A stretch of DNA of 53,373 bases from Verrucomicrobiales bacterium (GCA_003140095.1 PLIU01000503.1:23089-76461); one strand, 5' to 3'. Positions 25,792 through 33,389 are shown, counted from the stretch's first letter. Notes: generated from the sequence alone by a model not told the origin. A program made the numbers and translations.

Positions 25792-27080
25792 AGGCGCCTC
25801 CCTTTGCCGTTGGCCAAAGCCGGTTCCCGCACAGGCGTGGCGGGCGCCTTTCTGGGCGGCAGGGGCTTTGCTTGTTGCGCCCGTCTGCGGGCGAAGGCGA
25901 ACAAGTGCATCAGGAACTGCGTGACCAATCCCAGCGCCACCAGCGAACAAGCGATGTAGGGCGCCAGCGAGACGGGGTTGCGCACCACCTGCAAAATCGA
26001 AACCTTGTCACCCGGCTCAAAACTGGCCTGGTAAAAGGTTTCACCGTGGTAGCGCAGCGGATTGTTCATGTAAATAAGAATGTCCCGGTCATCGCCGGTG
26101 CTGGGATCGGTCAGGTGAATCTTGCTGGAAAAATTTTTCGGAACGTCGGTGCCCAGATATAAATCATGATTGAAGGCCAGCAGCTTGATGGTGTAGGGCT
26201 TGTAATACCGCACCTGGCGCATGGCGATCTCGTAAGTCCGGCCGTTGAAGGCGAACGTCTGCGGCGCCGTTATCTTTACGTCCGGCATGATGCTGTCGAG
26301 TTGTTCCTGCAATTGAACATTGGCGGGAAAACGCGTGAGCCTTGGCGAAACAATCCATTCGCCAATCGGCCCCTTGTCCGAAACGGCTTGGACCAGCGCC
26401 GCCGGAAGGTCCACGTCGTCCATGGTATGCGTGATCGGACGCGGGCTGAACATCAATTGCCGGCCAATCCCATCGGCCGCCTTGATTTTTTCCGGGTCGC
26501 CGGTCATCGGTCCGGCGGGCGCCGCATTGGGGAAATACTTTTCCACCCTCAACGCGAATGGCAACCCCGGCGTCCGAATCTCCCCGCCCTTGGCCACGAT
26601 CGATTCCGGGATGGCCACGACACGATCTTTATCAGGGTCGGTGGTATCGATGACCGCCAGTTCATTTTTGCGGGGGCTTTCGGAGTAATTTGCGCTGTCG
26701 CCGACTTGGATGCGCATCTGGCTTTCCACCTGGAAAAGCTCCGTTAGGAACTGTCCGCCGAGCAGCAGAATCAAGCCGGCGTGAATGAGAATAATCCCGA
26801 TTTTCTTGCGCGAGAGCTGAAAGCGCTTGATGTGCGCGGCCAAAAGATTGACCAGCAAGACCAAGCCGATGAGCCAGCCGCCGGGCAGGAAGGGAATTTT
26901 CCAGTGGGTCCCGTTGGGCGTCCAATAGACAAAGAAGCTGCGGAAATACTCTGATTGGGCCGCATAAAGGCCGATCTGCACTTGGGCCAGCGTGCCGGCA
27001 AACACCAACACCAGCGCCAGCGCCAGGCACGCCACCGTTAAACGGAGCGACGTAAAAAAACTAATGAATCGATCCACCAT
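25788..27080 (-). CDS. resB: Cytochrome c biogenesis protein ResB/Ccs1
   Basis: Partner of CcsA in system II cytochrome c maturation, thought to bring the apocytochrome to the heme site. 430 residues: two N-terminal membrane helices (about 8-32 and 68-85, with SLRLTVACLALALVLVFAG), a third near 92-112 (IGIILIHAGLILLLGGQ), a periplasmic domain of about 230 residues containing FNHDLYLGTDVPKNFSS and LRYHGETFYQASFEPGD, and a last helix near 375-395 (LAPYIACSLVALGLVTQF). A basic, Pro-rich tail follows. It starts three bases after the stop of the duplicated-domain gene and overlaps ccsA by four bases, so the three are one transcription unit. Confidence 0.92.
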   Translation of the reverse strand: MVDRFISFFTSLRLTVACLALALVLVFAGTLAQVQIGLYAAQSEYFRSFFVYWTPNGTHWKIPFLPGGWLIGLVLLVNLLAAHIKRFQLSRKKIGIILIHAGLILLLGGQFLTELFQVESQMRIQVGDSANYSESPRKNELAVIDTTDPDKDRVVAIPESIVAKGGEIRTPGLPFALRVEKYFPNAAPAGPMTGDPEKIKAADGIGRQLMFSPRPITHTMDDVDLPAALVQAVSDKGPIGEWIVSPRLTRFPANVQLQEQLDSIMPDVKITAPQTFAFNGRTYEIAMRQVRYYKPYTIKLLAFNHDLYLGTDVPKNFSSKIHLTDPSTGDDRDILIYMNNPLRYHGETFYQASFEPGDKVSILQVVRNPVSLAPYIACSLVALGLVTQFLMHLFAFARRRAQQAKPLPPRKAPATPVREPALANGKGRRL

Positions 27081-27083
27081 GAC

Positions 27084-28220
27084 TCAGGGATAATGCACTG
27101 TCTTGACGAATTGCACAAAGCTATCTTTTTGCCCGCCCACCACCTTGCCGTCGCCCATCAACTTGTAGAACCACGTATTCTCGCCGTGCGGGACCATGGC
27201 CACGACCATGCGCTCCGGTTGGCCGGTTTTTGCGTCGGCGCCCATGAAATCCACCAGGGTGGCTGTGCCATCCAACGTGGCCAACGACTCCGTCATGGCA
27301 TCCAGTTGGCCCGGCTCGATAGGCCCCTGTCCAAGCTGACCGCGCCATCGGTTGACATTGGCCAAAAGACCGCCGCCCTCGCCGCGGAGGAAGCTGACCG
27401 TGATTTCCGCTTTGGCCCCCGCGCCGCCTGAAACGGAAAAGCTCTTGAAGATCATGGCGCGCGGCGCAGTCTCGACCCATTCGGCCGGCGCGTTCCATTT
27501 CGGCGCATCCGAAGAGGCATCGGCCGTGGGGAGGTCTCCGTGCGGATTGGGGATCCCTTGCAGACCGAGGCCGGCATGAGGATCGGCGGCGGCGGTCGCG
27601 TCAACGACCGAGACCGATGCCGGTTGGCCGCCATCACCGCCATCGCCGCCGAAATGAACCGACTTTAGAAAATCCAGGAAAGCCGGCCTGGCTGCGGCGA
27701 CGGTGGCCATGTCACCGCGCAATTTAATAAACCACGAGTTGCCGTTGCGCGGAATCACCGCCACCACCGTCCGGGCCGACGCGCCGGCGATGTCGTAAAG
27801 CTTGCCTTGGATCGAATCCACCGTCACCGGCTCCGAGGCCAGATCGCCTGCTTCCAGCGGCGCCAGGGCCAATTCACCCCGCCAGCGATTGACATTGCTC
27901 AATTCCGTCCCGACCGAGCCGGGAAAGGAAGTGATGGCCACCTCCGCCTTGCCAGCATTTTTCCCCTTGATAACAAAACTGCCGAGGCGAATGCCGCTGG
28001 CCGGTTTTTCCTCCCAACTGGCCGGCGCCGTCCAGTGGATCGGCGCGGAATTGACGGGTATATCCGACGCGTCCGCCGCCGGCAGGGTCTGGGCGAGTTG
28101 CTGGGGCGGATGTTCCTTCGGCACCGTATAAACCTGGATTTGATCACCCGCCAAGCCGGGCAAAGTTGCGGCCAGGAGCCACGCGCCGGCCAACCGGCCA
28201 TATCGATAAGAAGATTTCAC
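27084..28220 (-). CDS. Exported protein with two copies of an unrecognised domain
   Basis: A 378-residue exported protein of unknown function, first gene of the cytochrome c maturation operon. GTG 28220 gives a signal peptide (SSYRYGRLAGAWLLAATLP, cleavage near LAGDQ). Residues about 50-190 and 225-378 are two copies of one domain: IHWTAPASWEE / PKWNAPAEWVE, then NVNRWRGELALAP / NVNRWRGQLGQGP, VVAVIPRNGNSWFIKLRGD / VVAMVPHGENTWFYKLMGD and FLDFLKSVHF / FVQFVKTVHY. The frame is open far upstream of 28220, but that stretch is Cys-rich and unlike a protein. Its place just before resB suggests a periplasmic helper in heme delivery or redox, which is inference only. Confidence 0.75.
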   Translation of the reverse strand: MKSSYRYGRLAGAWLLAATLPGLAGDQIQVYTVPKEHPPQQLAQTLPAADASDIPVNSAPIHWTAPASWEEKPASGIRLGSFVIKGKNAGKAEVAITSFPGSVGTELSNVNRWRGELALAPLEAGDLASEPVTVDSIQGKLYDIAGASARTVVAVIPRNGNSWFIKLRGDMATVAAARPAFLDFLKSVHFGGDGGDGGQPASVSVVDATAAADPHAGLGLQGIPNPHGDLPTADASSDAPKWNAPAEWVETAPRAMIFKSFSVSGGAGAKAEITVSFLRGEGGGLLANVNRWRGQLGQGPIEPGQLDAMTESLATLDGTATLVDFMGADAKTGQPERMVVAMVPHGENTWFYKLMGDGKVVGGQKDSFVQFVKTVHYP

Positions 28221-28281
28221 TTTTATTCCATTCAAGATAACACGCCTCGATGCGAGAAAAAGCCGTAATTTGCAATAATAA

Positions 28282-28342
28282 GAGCATATTTTGGCTGAGT
28301 GCGAATTCTCGGACATCATGGCAAACCTTGGCAAATATGCTC
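28282..28342. repeat. Inverted repeat in the leader of the cytochrome c operon
   Basis: GAGCATATTT (28282-28291) and AAATATGCTC (28333-28342) are perfect 10-base complementary arms 41 bases apart, about 60 bases upstream of the GTG at 28220. They could form a leader hairpin in the mRNA or two half-sites for a regulator. No strong promoter could be picked in this AT-rich stretch. Confidence 0.4.
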
Positions 28343-28928
28343 GAATAATCGCGAATAAACTAGAACATTGGTGTCTCATATTCTCCACGCAACACATTAA
28401 ATCACAACATCTTATATTGAATTGACACCTCATTAAGCGTTCAAGGGTGGCTTGAGGCTGCAAGGCCGTGGATGAGGGAGTTTTCAAACCATCGGCGGGT
28501 GGGTCATTGCCGTCTGAAAGACATAAATTAACCGGGATTATCCCTGGCCGCATGAAACCGCTGGTCAAACAGTTATTGCAAGCAAGCGTCGTCATTTGGA
28601 ACTGCTCGTTAAAAACTTCGATTGTGTATTTCACATTCATGCGAGCACTTTACCACAGCCACTTGGACATCCGCTGTCCAACCAAAAGATTTTTGAAGAT
28701 TCTAAAGCGTTACAAAATCTGGCCACTGGCCACTGTTCACTGTTTGGCATTGCCCCCCATCCAAGGGATGGCAAAACCTGACCACTGACCACTGACCACT
28801 GACTACTAGTTTCAGTTTGGGATCGCCCCCCATCGAAGGGATGGCAAAAATAGAATTCTGCACTCCCAACTCTGCACTCTGCATTTGGGATGATTGCCAT
28901 TCGCCCCGAAAACTGATACGGTGTGTTT
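28343..28928. other. AT-rich spacer with short tandem and dispersed repeats, no gene supported
   Basis: Divergent spacer between the cytochrome c operon and the accessory region. Around 28779-28806 GACCACTGACCACTGACCAC is a run of 7-base repeats, related to CCACTGGCCACTGTTCACTG at 28722. Two near-identical 22-base segments, GCCCCCCATCCAAGGGATGG near 28752 and GCCCCCCATCGAAGGGATGG near 28824, each contain a small CCATC/GATGG hairpin. On the minus strand these would translate as SVVSGQ-like peptides, a known artefact of such repeats. No credible open frame is present. Confidence 0.55.
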
Positions 28929-29135
28929 ATGAATTTGACGGCCATAATATATCCCGATTCAGAAACCGACTGGCTTGGAGCCGAGTGTCCCGAAATCGGC
29001 ACGGCGAGCCAGGGTCACACCGAAGAAGAGACCCTTGCTAACTTGCAAGAGGCCACCGACCTTTACCTCGAATCCTTCCCCCAAACACTCAAGAAATCAG
29101 CGCCCATACGCACGTTTGAATTGGCACATGGCTAA
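28929..29135 (+). CDS. hicB: Orphan HicB-family antitoxin
   Basis: A 68-residue partial RNase-H-like HicB protein. Its sequence MNLTAIIYPDSETDWLGAEC, then PEIGTASQGHTEEETLANL and QEATDLYLESF match the family pattern CPE-x-ASQGxTxEEAxANLxEAxxLYLE. HicB proteins neutralise the HicA mRNA interferase and often repress their own promoter. The normal partner hicA is missing: an ATG overlaps the hicB stop region but only four codons (MAKL) look like HicA before the sequence changes. The C-terminal DNA-binding part found in longer HicB proteins is absent, as is usual for the short class. The start is ATG 28929; a GTG two codons earlier is also possible. Confidence 0.75.
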   Translation: MNLTAIIYPDSETDWLGAECPEIGTASQGHTEEETLANLQEATDLYLESFPQTLKKSAPIRTFELAHG

Positions 29136-29178
29136 ACTGCTACTGCTCGATATGCATATATGGACGAACCGACGCTGA
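29128..29178 (+). pseudogene. Possible 5' remnant of hicA
   Basis: ATG GCT AAA CTG overlaps the end of hicB exactly where hicA normally begins, and HicA proteins commonly start MAKL. After these four codons the frame reads LLLDMHIWTNRR and stops, with no double-stranded-RNA-binding-like fold or catalytic His. It looks as if the toxin was replaced by the cassette starting at 29160. The evidence is only positional plus four residues. Confidence 0.3.
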
Positions 29179-29918
29179 AATTGAAAAATGCTCCGATTGT
29201 TGAGGCGGTCCTCAATATCGAGTGCGACATGCCGCCCGTCCAGGACATCGCCATGATTTCAGTGTCCGCAAGAGAAGCATTCCTTCCGCAATATCCACAA
29301 TTCAGGCCGATGCTCGTGATGGAACATCGAATCGAAGCGAAGCCTGAAACGCCGCCCGAATTGTCACTCAAAAATAGCTTACAAGGCTTTCAATTTCTCC
29401 AGGACGATGGGAAGCAGCTTGTGCAGATGAGATCACAGGGCTTTTCATTCAATCGTTTGGCACCCTACTCTTCGCTAGATGACTACCTGGGTGAAATGGA
29501 GCGAGCATGGAGTGTCTTCATTAAAATTGCTTCGCCGGTTCAGGTGCGAATGGTTCAACTGCGATTTATAAATCGTATTCTTTTGCCTATGTCCGGAGGA
29601 AAACTCCAAGTGGATGATTATCTCAAAATCTGCCCACAGCTGCCAGATGAAGAAAAGCTTGGGTTCCTTGGATTCCTCAATCAGTACGTGGCGTTTGAAA
29701 AGGATACGGGAAACCAAATCAACATCGTTTTGGCGGCTCAACCCGTTGAAAATGAAAAATTACCGATCATTTTCGATATTACCGCTTCGCGCCAACTCGT
29801 CACGGAACCAAAAAATTGGCCCAAAATCCTCGATGCAATTAAATCATTAAGGCGCTTGAAAAACTTGGTTTTTCGCAATACGCTGACAGAGAGATGTATC
29901 AAGCTATTCCAAAATTAG
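29160..29918 (+). CDS. TIGR04255 family protein
   Basis: A 252-residue cytoplasmic protein of the sporadically distributed TIGR04255 family, whose function is not known. Recognisable parts: LKNAPIVEAVLNIECDMPP at the start, QFLQDDGKQLVQMRSQGFSF, NRLAPYSSLDDYLGEMERAW, VRMVQLRFINRILLP, LGFLNQYVAFEKDTG, and LKNLVFRNTLTERCIKLFQN at the end. No signal peptide or membrane segment is seen. The start codon follows the hicB remnant directly. It overlaps the next gene by 25 bases, and that gene overlaps a third by 23, so the three are translated as a coupled unit. Members of this family are scattered among genomes, as expected of horizontally moved accessory genes. Confidence 0.82.
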   Translation: MDEPTLKLKNAPIVEAVLNIECDMPPVQDIAMISVSAREAFLPQYPQFRPMLVMEHRIEAKPETPPELSLKNSLQGFQFLQDDGKQLVQMRSQGFSFNRLAPYSSLDDYLGEMERAWSVFIKIASPVQVRMVQLRFINRILLPMSGGKLQVDDYLKICPQLPDEEKLGFLGFLNQYVAFEKDTGNQINIVLAAQPVENEKLPIIFDITASRQLVTEPKNWPKILDAIKSLRRLKNLVFRNTLTERCIKLFQN

Positions 29919-30403
29919 GCGTCTTTGGATTTGCGGCTATGCACGCTTTGGCAAATGACGGCAATGCTGTCTCCCCGGAAGCACAAGCAGTCAGAGCCCA
30001 AGCTGCTTATGTGATCAAGGTCTTCGAGCAATCGCAGGCGCTTTTTGGGGCAAAAAAAGCAGCGATTTCTCAATTGATGGCTTTAGCTGCGGAGGAACAA
30101 ACCGTCGATCCGATTGCCCTTCTTATTGCCGAACAATTTCTCCGCGCCTTGCCAAATTCAATTCCTCTGCCTGAATTCTCGATTGATCCTGACGGCTCCA
30201 TCTCCCTGGACTGGATCCATGCCCGCAACCAAATTTTTTCTCTCAGCGTGGGAGCAAATAACCGCTTAGCCTTTGCTTGGCTGGATGGAACGGACAAGGG
30301 TCATGCGGTTGCTCGCTTTGATGGGCAACAAATCCCTGAACGAGTCATTGAGGGTATAACCACAATAGCGACCAACGGCAATGCTTCCTTCCGGATTGCC
30401 TGA
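29894..30403 (+). CDS. Unknown protein, second gene of the TIGR04255 cassette
   Basis: A 169-residue soluble protein that I do not recognise. The first half is Ala-rich and mostly helical (AMHALANDGNAVSPEAQAVR, QAAYVIKVFEQSQALFGAKK); the second half looks beta-rich, with FSIDPDGSISLDWIHARNQI and RLAFAWLDGTDKGHAVARF. The Asp-Gly-Ser-x-Ser-x-Asp-Trp segment recurs in small accessory-region proteins that I associate loosely with TIGR04255 neighbours. The start ATG lies inside the end of the TIGR04255 gene, and its own end overlaps the next start, so it is expected to be made in fixed ratio to both neighbours. Confidence 0.7.
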   Translation: MYQAIPKLGVFGFAAMHALANDGNAVSPEAQAVRAQAAYVIKVFEQSQALFGAKKAAISQLMALAAEEQTVDPIALLIAEQFLRALPNSIPLPEFSIDPDGSISLDWIHARNQIFSLSVGANNRLAFAWLDGTDKGHAVARFDGQQIPERVIEGITTIATNGNASFRIA

Positions 30404-30788
30404 GATTGTCGCTGACGAGGAAAACCTCGCGCGATTTCTTACGTCAAGGGGCCACTTCAATTCAAGGGTGGTCAAGCCCGCCGCCTTTATGCCGGATATT
30501 GAAGATCGCGAAACGTCGGTCTTCCGACACGGCAGCGAACCACGCGACGCACTTTGGGCCATTGGTGATGAACATGCCGCACATGGACGAACTATCCACG
30601 GAGCCGCAATTATTAAGGCCCAAAGCGTCAGAAGTATCCGGCTTGACGTGTTCCCTGACGAGCCCCCACCAAAACATTCAGCCATAAGGAACTGGCCCTG
30701 GACCCACGATGACCCCGATTTGCGAAAGGCGGAACATAAAGAACTGGCCATTTCACTCGCAAATGATGCTCAACTTTTGAAAAGATGA
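30381..30788 (+). CDS. Unknown protein, third gene of the TIGR04255 cassette
   Basis: A 135-residue soluble protein of unknown function. It has a compact, likely conserved core: MLPSGLPEIVADEENLARFL, VKPAAFMPDIEDRETSVFRH, RDALWAIGDEHAAHGRTIHG and PPPKHSAIRNWPWTHDDPDL, and ends with an alanine/leucine helix ELAISLANDAQLLKR. Several His residues (FRHGS, DEHAAHGRTIHG, PPKHS) could form a metal or catalytic site, but no known motif is matched. It overlaps the previous gene by 23 bases. Eleven bases after its stop begins a fragment of an unrelated gene, so the cassette ends here. Confidence 0.7.
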   Translation: MLPSGLPEIVADEENLARFLTSRGHFNSRVVKPAAFMPDIEDRETSVFRHGSEPRDALWAIGDEHAAHGRTIHGAAIIKAQSVRSIRLDVFPDEPPPKHSAIRNWPWTHDDPDLRKAEHKELAISLANDAQLLKR

Positions 30789-30798
30789 GCGCTAAAGA

Positions 30799-30882
30799 AT
30801 GGAATTCCGAATCGCAGACTCATTCACCGATAGCGTTGCCCGCCTGACCTGCGACGAACAAAAGGCGGTTAAAACGACTGCG
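30799..30882 (+). pseudogene. 5' fragment of a UvrD-type helicase/nuclease gene
   Basis: The first 28 codons, MEFRIADSFTDSVARLTCDE then QKAVKTTA, match my memory of the N-terminus shared by large helicase or exonuclease proteins with a RelE-like leading region (pattern FTDSLARLTGDEQKAVKTTA). After that the sequence changes abruptly to SSTAFRLRCFNGAYRRP and stops at 31080, with no helicase motifs. It is therefore a truncated remnant, probably left by a deletion. The segment from 30883 to 31076 holds nothing I can support. Confidence 0.5.
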
Positions 30883-31076
30883 TCCAGCACCGCTTTCAGA
30901 CTGCGCTGCTTCAATGGAGCGTATCGGCGCCCACTGTGTCTTGATGAACTTTTAACGCCTTTACCCCCCATTTTAAGTGCCCTCTCAAAGCGCTGGCGGA
31001 CACGATGCTCCAGTGGAAATCCGCCCCAAGGAACGGCTCGGCCGGTTCAGCGGCGAGGCTCCACGTTGCTGACGTT

Positions 31077-31397
31077 ATGAATCTATTTGCCTGGCTTGTT
31101 TTTGTGGCTGCCGCTTGTTTGGAGATGACCGGAGACGCCACTGTGCGACGCGGTCTGCGCGGCGGGGGTCTGCCCTGGATTCTCGGCGGCTGCGCCATGC
31201 TCGCGGCCTACGGCCTGCTGGTCAATGCCGTGCGATGGGAGTTTTCCAAGCTCATCGGCGTTTATGTGGGGTTCTTCGCGCTGGCCAGCGTCCTGTGCGG
31301 CCGGTTTTTGTTGCATGAAAACGTGCCCCCATCCACCTGGATCGGTCTGGCCGTCATCTTCGCCGGCGGCCTGATTATCCAATTTGGCGGCAAGTGA
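31077..31397 (+). CDS. Small multidrug-resistance-like membrane protein
   Basis: A 106-residue protein with four predicted membrane helices: FAWLVFVAAACLEMTGDATV, WILGGCAMLAAYGLLVNAV, LIGVYVGFFALASVLCGRFL and WIGLAVIFAGGLIIQFGGK. The size, the Glu in the first helix (LEMTGD) and the final helix AVIFAGGLIIQ fit the SMR/EamA drug-metabolite superfamily and also recall YnfA. Such proteins work as dimers exchanging protons for cationic compounds. The ATG at 31077 is chosen since upstream codons look non-coding. It stands alone, flanked by gene fragments, so its export substrate cannot be guessed. Confidence 0.65.
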   Translation: MNLFAWLVFVAAACLEMTGDATVRRGLRGGGLPWILGGCAMLAAYGLLVNAVRWEFSKLIGVYVGFFALASVLCGRFLLHENVPPSTWIGLAVIFAGGLIIQFGGK

Positions 31398-31617
31398 GAT
31401 GCCGGTGTCAATGCCATTCGGAACTGACACTCGTTTGGTCGCGTCGTCGTTCTGACGATTTGCAATGGCTTGGATAGGAACGACCGGCGTTTGAGCCTTG
31501 TCTCCTTTATTCGCAGGGTCATTTTCAAACAGCAACAGTGTCCTCGACAAATTACACGAGCAGTCAGAATATATTCGCCGGTAATTGGATTCGTTGGCGA
31601 ACCGCAAATGGCTAACC

Positions 31618-32184
31618 ATGCCTACCGAAACAAAAATTGGAAAGACCGCCCTGCGCCTGGTAACGGGCGACCTCGCCGAACAGGATACCGATGCTGTCGT
31701 GACGGCCGCACATTGGCGACTCAACAAAGGGACCGGCACCGATGGTACCATTCACTCGAAAGGAGGGCCAAAAATTTATGAAGAGTGCCGGAAAATAGGA
31801 GGCTGTCCAATTGGGGGACGCGGTCATCACCACGGGCGGCAATCTCAAGGCGCGTTACGTGATCCACGCTGTCGGCGAGGTGGTGACGAAGACGAACCCA
31901 AGTTGTTGGCCAGCGCTTACCGTCGAAGTCTGCGCGTTGCGGTGCAGAACAATTTGCGCAGCGTTTCGTTTCCCTCATTTTCGACCGGCGCATTCGCGTA
32001 TCCCGTCAACTTGGCGGCGCCGCTTGCACTCAGAACAATCGTTGAATTCCTCAGACTAGGTGAGCACAACCTCGATGAAGTCCGGATCGTTCTGTATCCG
32101 CGCGAGGACGACACGGCATATCCGCTGTTCGCAGTGGCGCTTGAGCAAATACTCGCCGAAAGACCTGCTGGCGGCCGTGTATGA
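31618..32184 (+). pseudogene. Macro-domain (ADP-ribose-binding) gene with two compensating frameshifts
   Basis: The frame encodes a macro domain: ALRLVTGDLAEQDTDAVVTA, KGTGTDGTIHSKGGPKIYEE, CRKIGGCPIG, then LLASAYRRSLRVAVQNNLRS, VSFPSFSTGAFAYPVNLAAP and a final strand/helix. Between about 31812 and 31905 it reads GGRGHHHGRQSQGALRDP, which is wrong for the family, while the neighbouring frame reads GDAVITTGGNLKARYVIHAV and is right. An extra G in GGGGG at 31813-31817 and a lost base near 31900 explain this. Also, the usual NAAN is TAAH here. If real, the shift destroys the ADP-ribose phosphate-binding strand. The gene overlaps the phosphatase gene by four bases. Confidence 0.7.
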
Positions 32185-32690
32185 GCAACCCGCACAAAAC
32201 CTCTTTGTTGTGGTGGGTCATTCCAGGGGTATTGGCCGGAATGCCGATGCCGTTCATAAATCCTGAGCGTCGGCTGAATTCTGGTGGTGCGTTGAACGCC
32301 TATGAGGACGAGTTGCCCGCATTGTATTCGGCTGGAATCCGTGCGGTCGTTGGTCTGCTGAACATTCCATCTGACGCAGCCGTGTTTGAATCGGCCGGCT
32401 TTGCATTTGTTTATCTTCCCGTTCCCGATGGTGGGCCACCCACCCTGGAACAAGCGACCGAATTTGTCCGTTTCGTCAACGAGCAGAGAACGGCCCAACG
32501 ACCTGTCGCTGTTCATTGCGAGGCAGGTCTTGGCAGGACGGGGACGATGCTGGCTGTTTATTTAATCGCACAGGGCGACAGTGCGGAGGCGGCGATCCGC
32601 TAAATTCGAGAGATTGAGAGAGTCGCGATTGAAACATCGCGCCAGATTCAATTTTTGGAACAATTCGAGCAGCAAATCGACCATGATTGA
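32181..32690 (+). pseudogene. Dual-specificity protein phosphatase with an in-frame premature stop
   Basis: A cysteine-dependent phosphatase of the DSP/CDKN3-like class. The P-loop VHCEAGLGRTGTMLAVYLI gives Cys113 and Arg119, and PVPDGGPP near residue 83 holds the likely general acid Asp. The frame is stopped by TAA at 32601-32603 after 140 codons, but continues in the same frame for 28 more codons (IREIERVAIETSRQIQFLEQ and onward), the expected final helix, to TGA at 32688. That downstream stop overlaps the next gene's ATG, as in a normal operon. The truncated product keeps the whole active site but lacks the last helix. Alternatives are a sequencing error (for example AAA read as TAA) or readthrough. 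Confidence 0.72.
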
Positions 32691-33105
32691 CCCAAAAACA
32701 GGCACGATTCGGTTCGCGCCCGAACTGGCCATCTCGCCAACCTTGACTCGCGAGAACTTTTTGTCGTCTCTACTTGGCACGCGAGCGACTGTTTTGGTTC
32801 AAAATGAGCCGCACTGTTCATTTGCTTTGCCGAAAATGATTTTCAGTGGCCATGCGTTTGTTGGGAGCCTCTGGTTCACCGGCTCGCGCCTGCTTAGAGT
32901 TTCGATTGCCAGCGTGGACGAGAGTTTCGGGAGTTCGTGGTCAAACTGGTCTCAAGGGCGTGAGATGGAACGCAAGACCTTCCATGATTCTTTACTCCAG
33001 TCTGCTCTCGGTCCCGGTTGGAGTGGCCGTCCGTTTCCATGGGGAGTCGTGGCATCACTCTATGATCCGAAGAGTGGTTCCAGCAGCATTATCGTGACCT
33101 ATTGA
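32683..33105 (+). CDS. Small protein of unknown function downstream of the phosphatase
   Basis: A 140-residue soluble protein beginning MIDPKTGTIRFAPELAISPT, then LTRENFLSSLLGTRATVLVQ, alternating strands (FVGSLWFTGSRLLRVSIASV) and ending SLYDPKSGSSSIIVTY. The short MIDPKTG opening and all-beta pattern with a TRENFL helix resemble small immunity-type proteins found in toxin loci, but no family is identified. ATG 32683 overlaps the natural end of the phosphatase frame, so the macro-domain, phosphatase and this gene were one operon. The frame appears intact while both upstream genes are damaged. 33106-33389 downstream holds nothing I can support. Confidence 0.6.
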   Translation: MIDPKTGTIRFAPELAISPTLTRENFLSSLLGTRATVLVQNEPHCSFALPKMIFSGHAFVGSLWFTGSRLLRVSIASVDESFGSSWSNWSQGREMERKTFHDSLLQSALGPGWSGRPFPWGVVASLYDPKSGSSSIIVTY

Positions 33106-33389
33106 CTTATGCGGTTGCTCTATCCCGCCAGTCCTTTGAAAGGGAAAAAGCTAGACGAACAGTTCGCGGCTGAGGTCGATGATGGCCCGTGTCACTCGTG
33201 ACTCCTTGCGGCGCGCTTTGATCAAGGACGGCTATCTTCGTTTGCCTTTCTCTGCGCCCTCGGCGGCTCTGCGCGGGGAATTCTTCCTTTTGACCAAATG
33301 AGGATTGTTTTCTATTTGCGCCGGGCACGAGCTTCGGCCATAATTGTGGCGTTGATTCATTTTATGGTGCCATTCGTTCGCTTGAGCAT

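Noticed and set aside
33106-33389. Minus-strand open frame of 73 codons after the accessory region
   Set aside because: Composition is Gln/Arg-rich without domain pattern, and no ribosome site or neighbour supports it.
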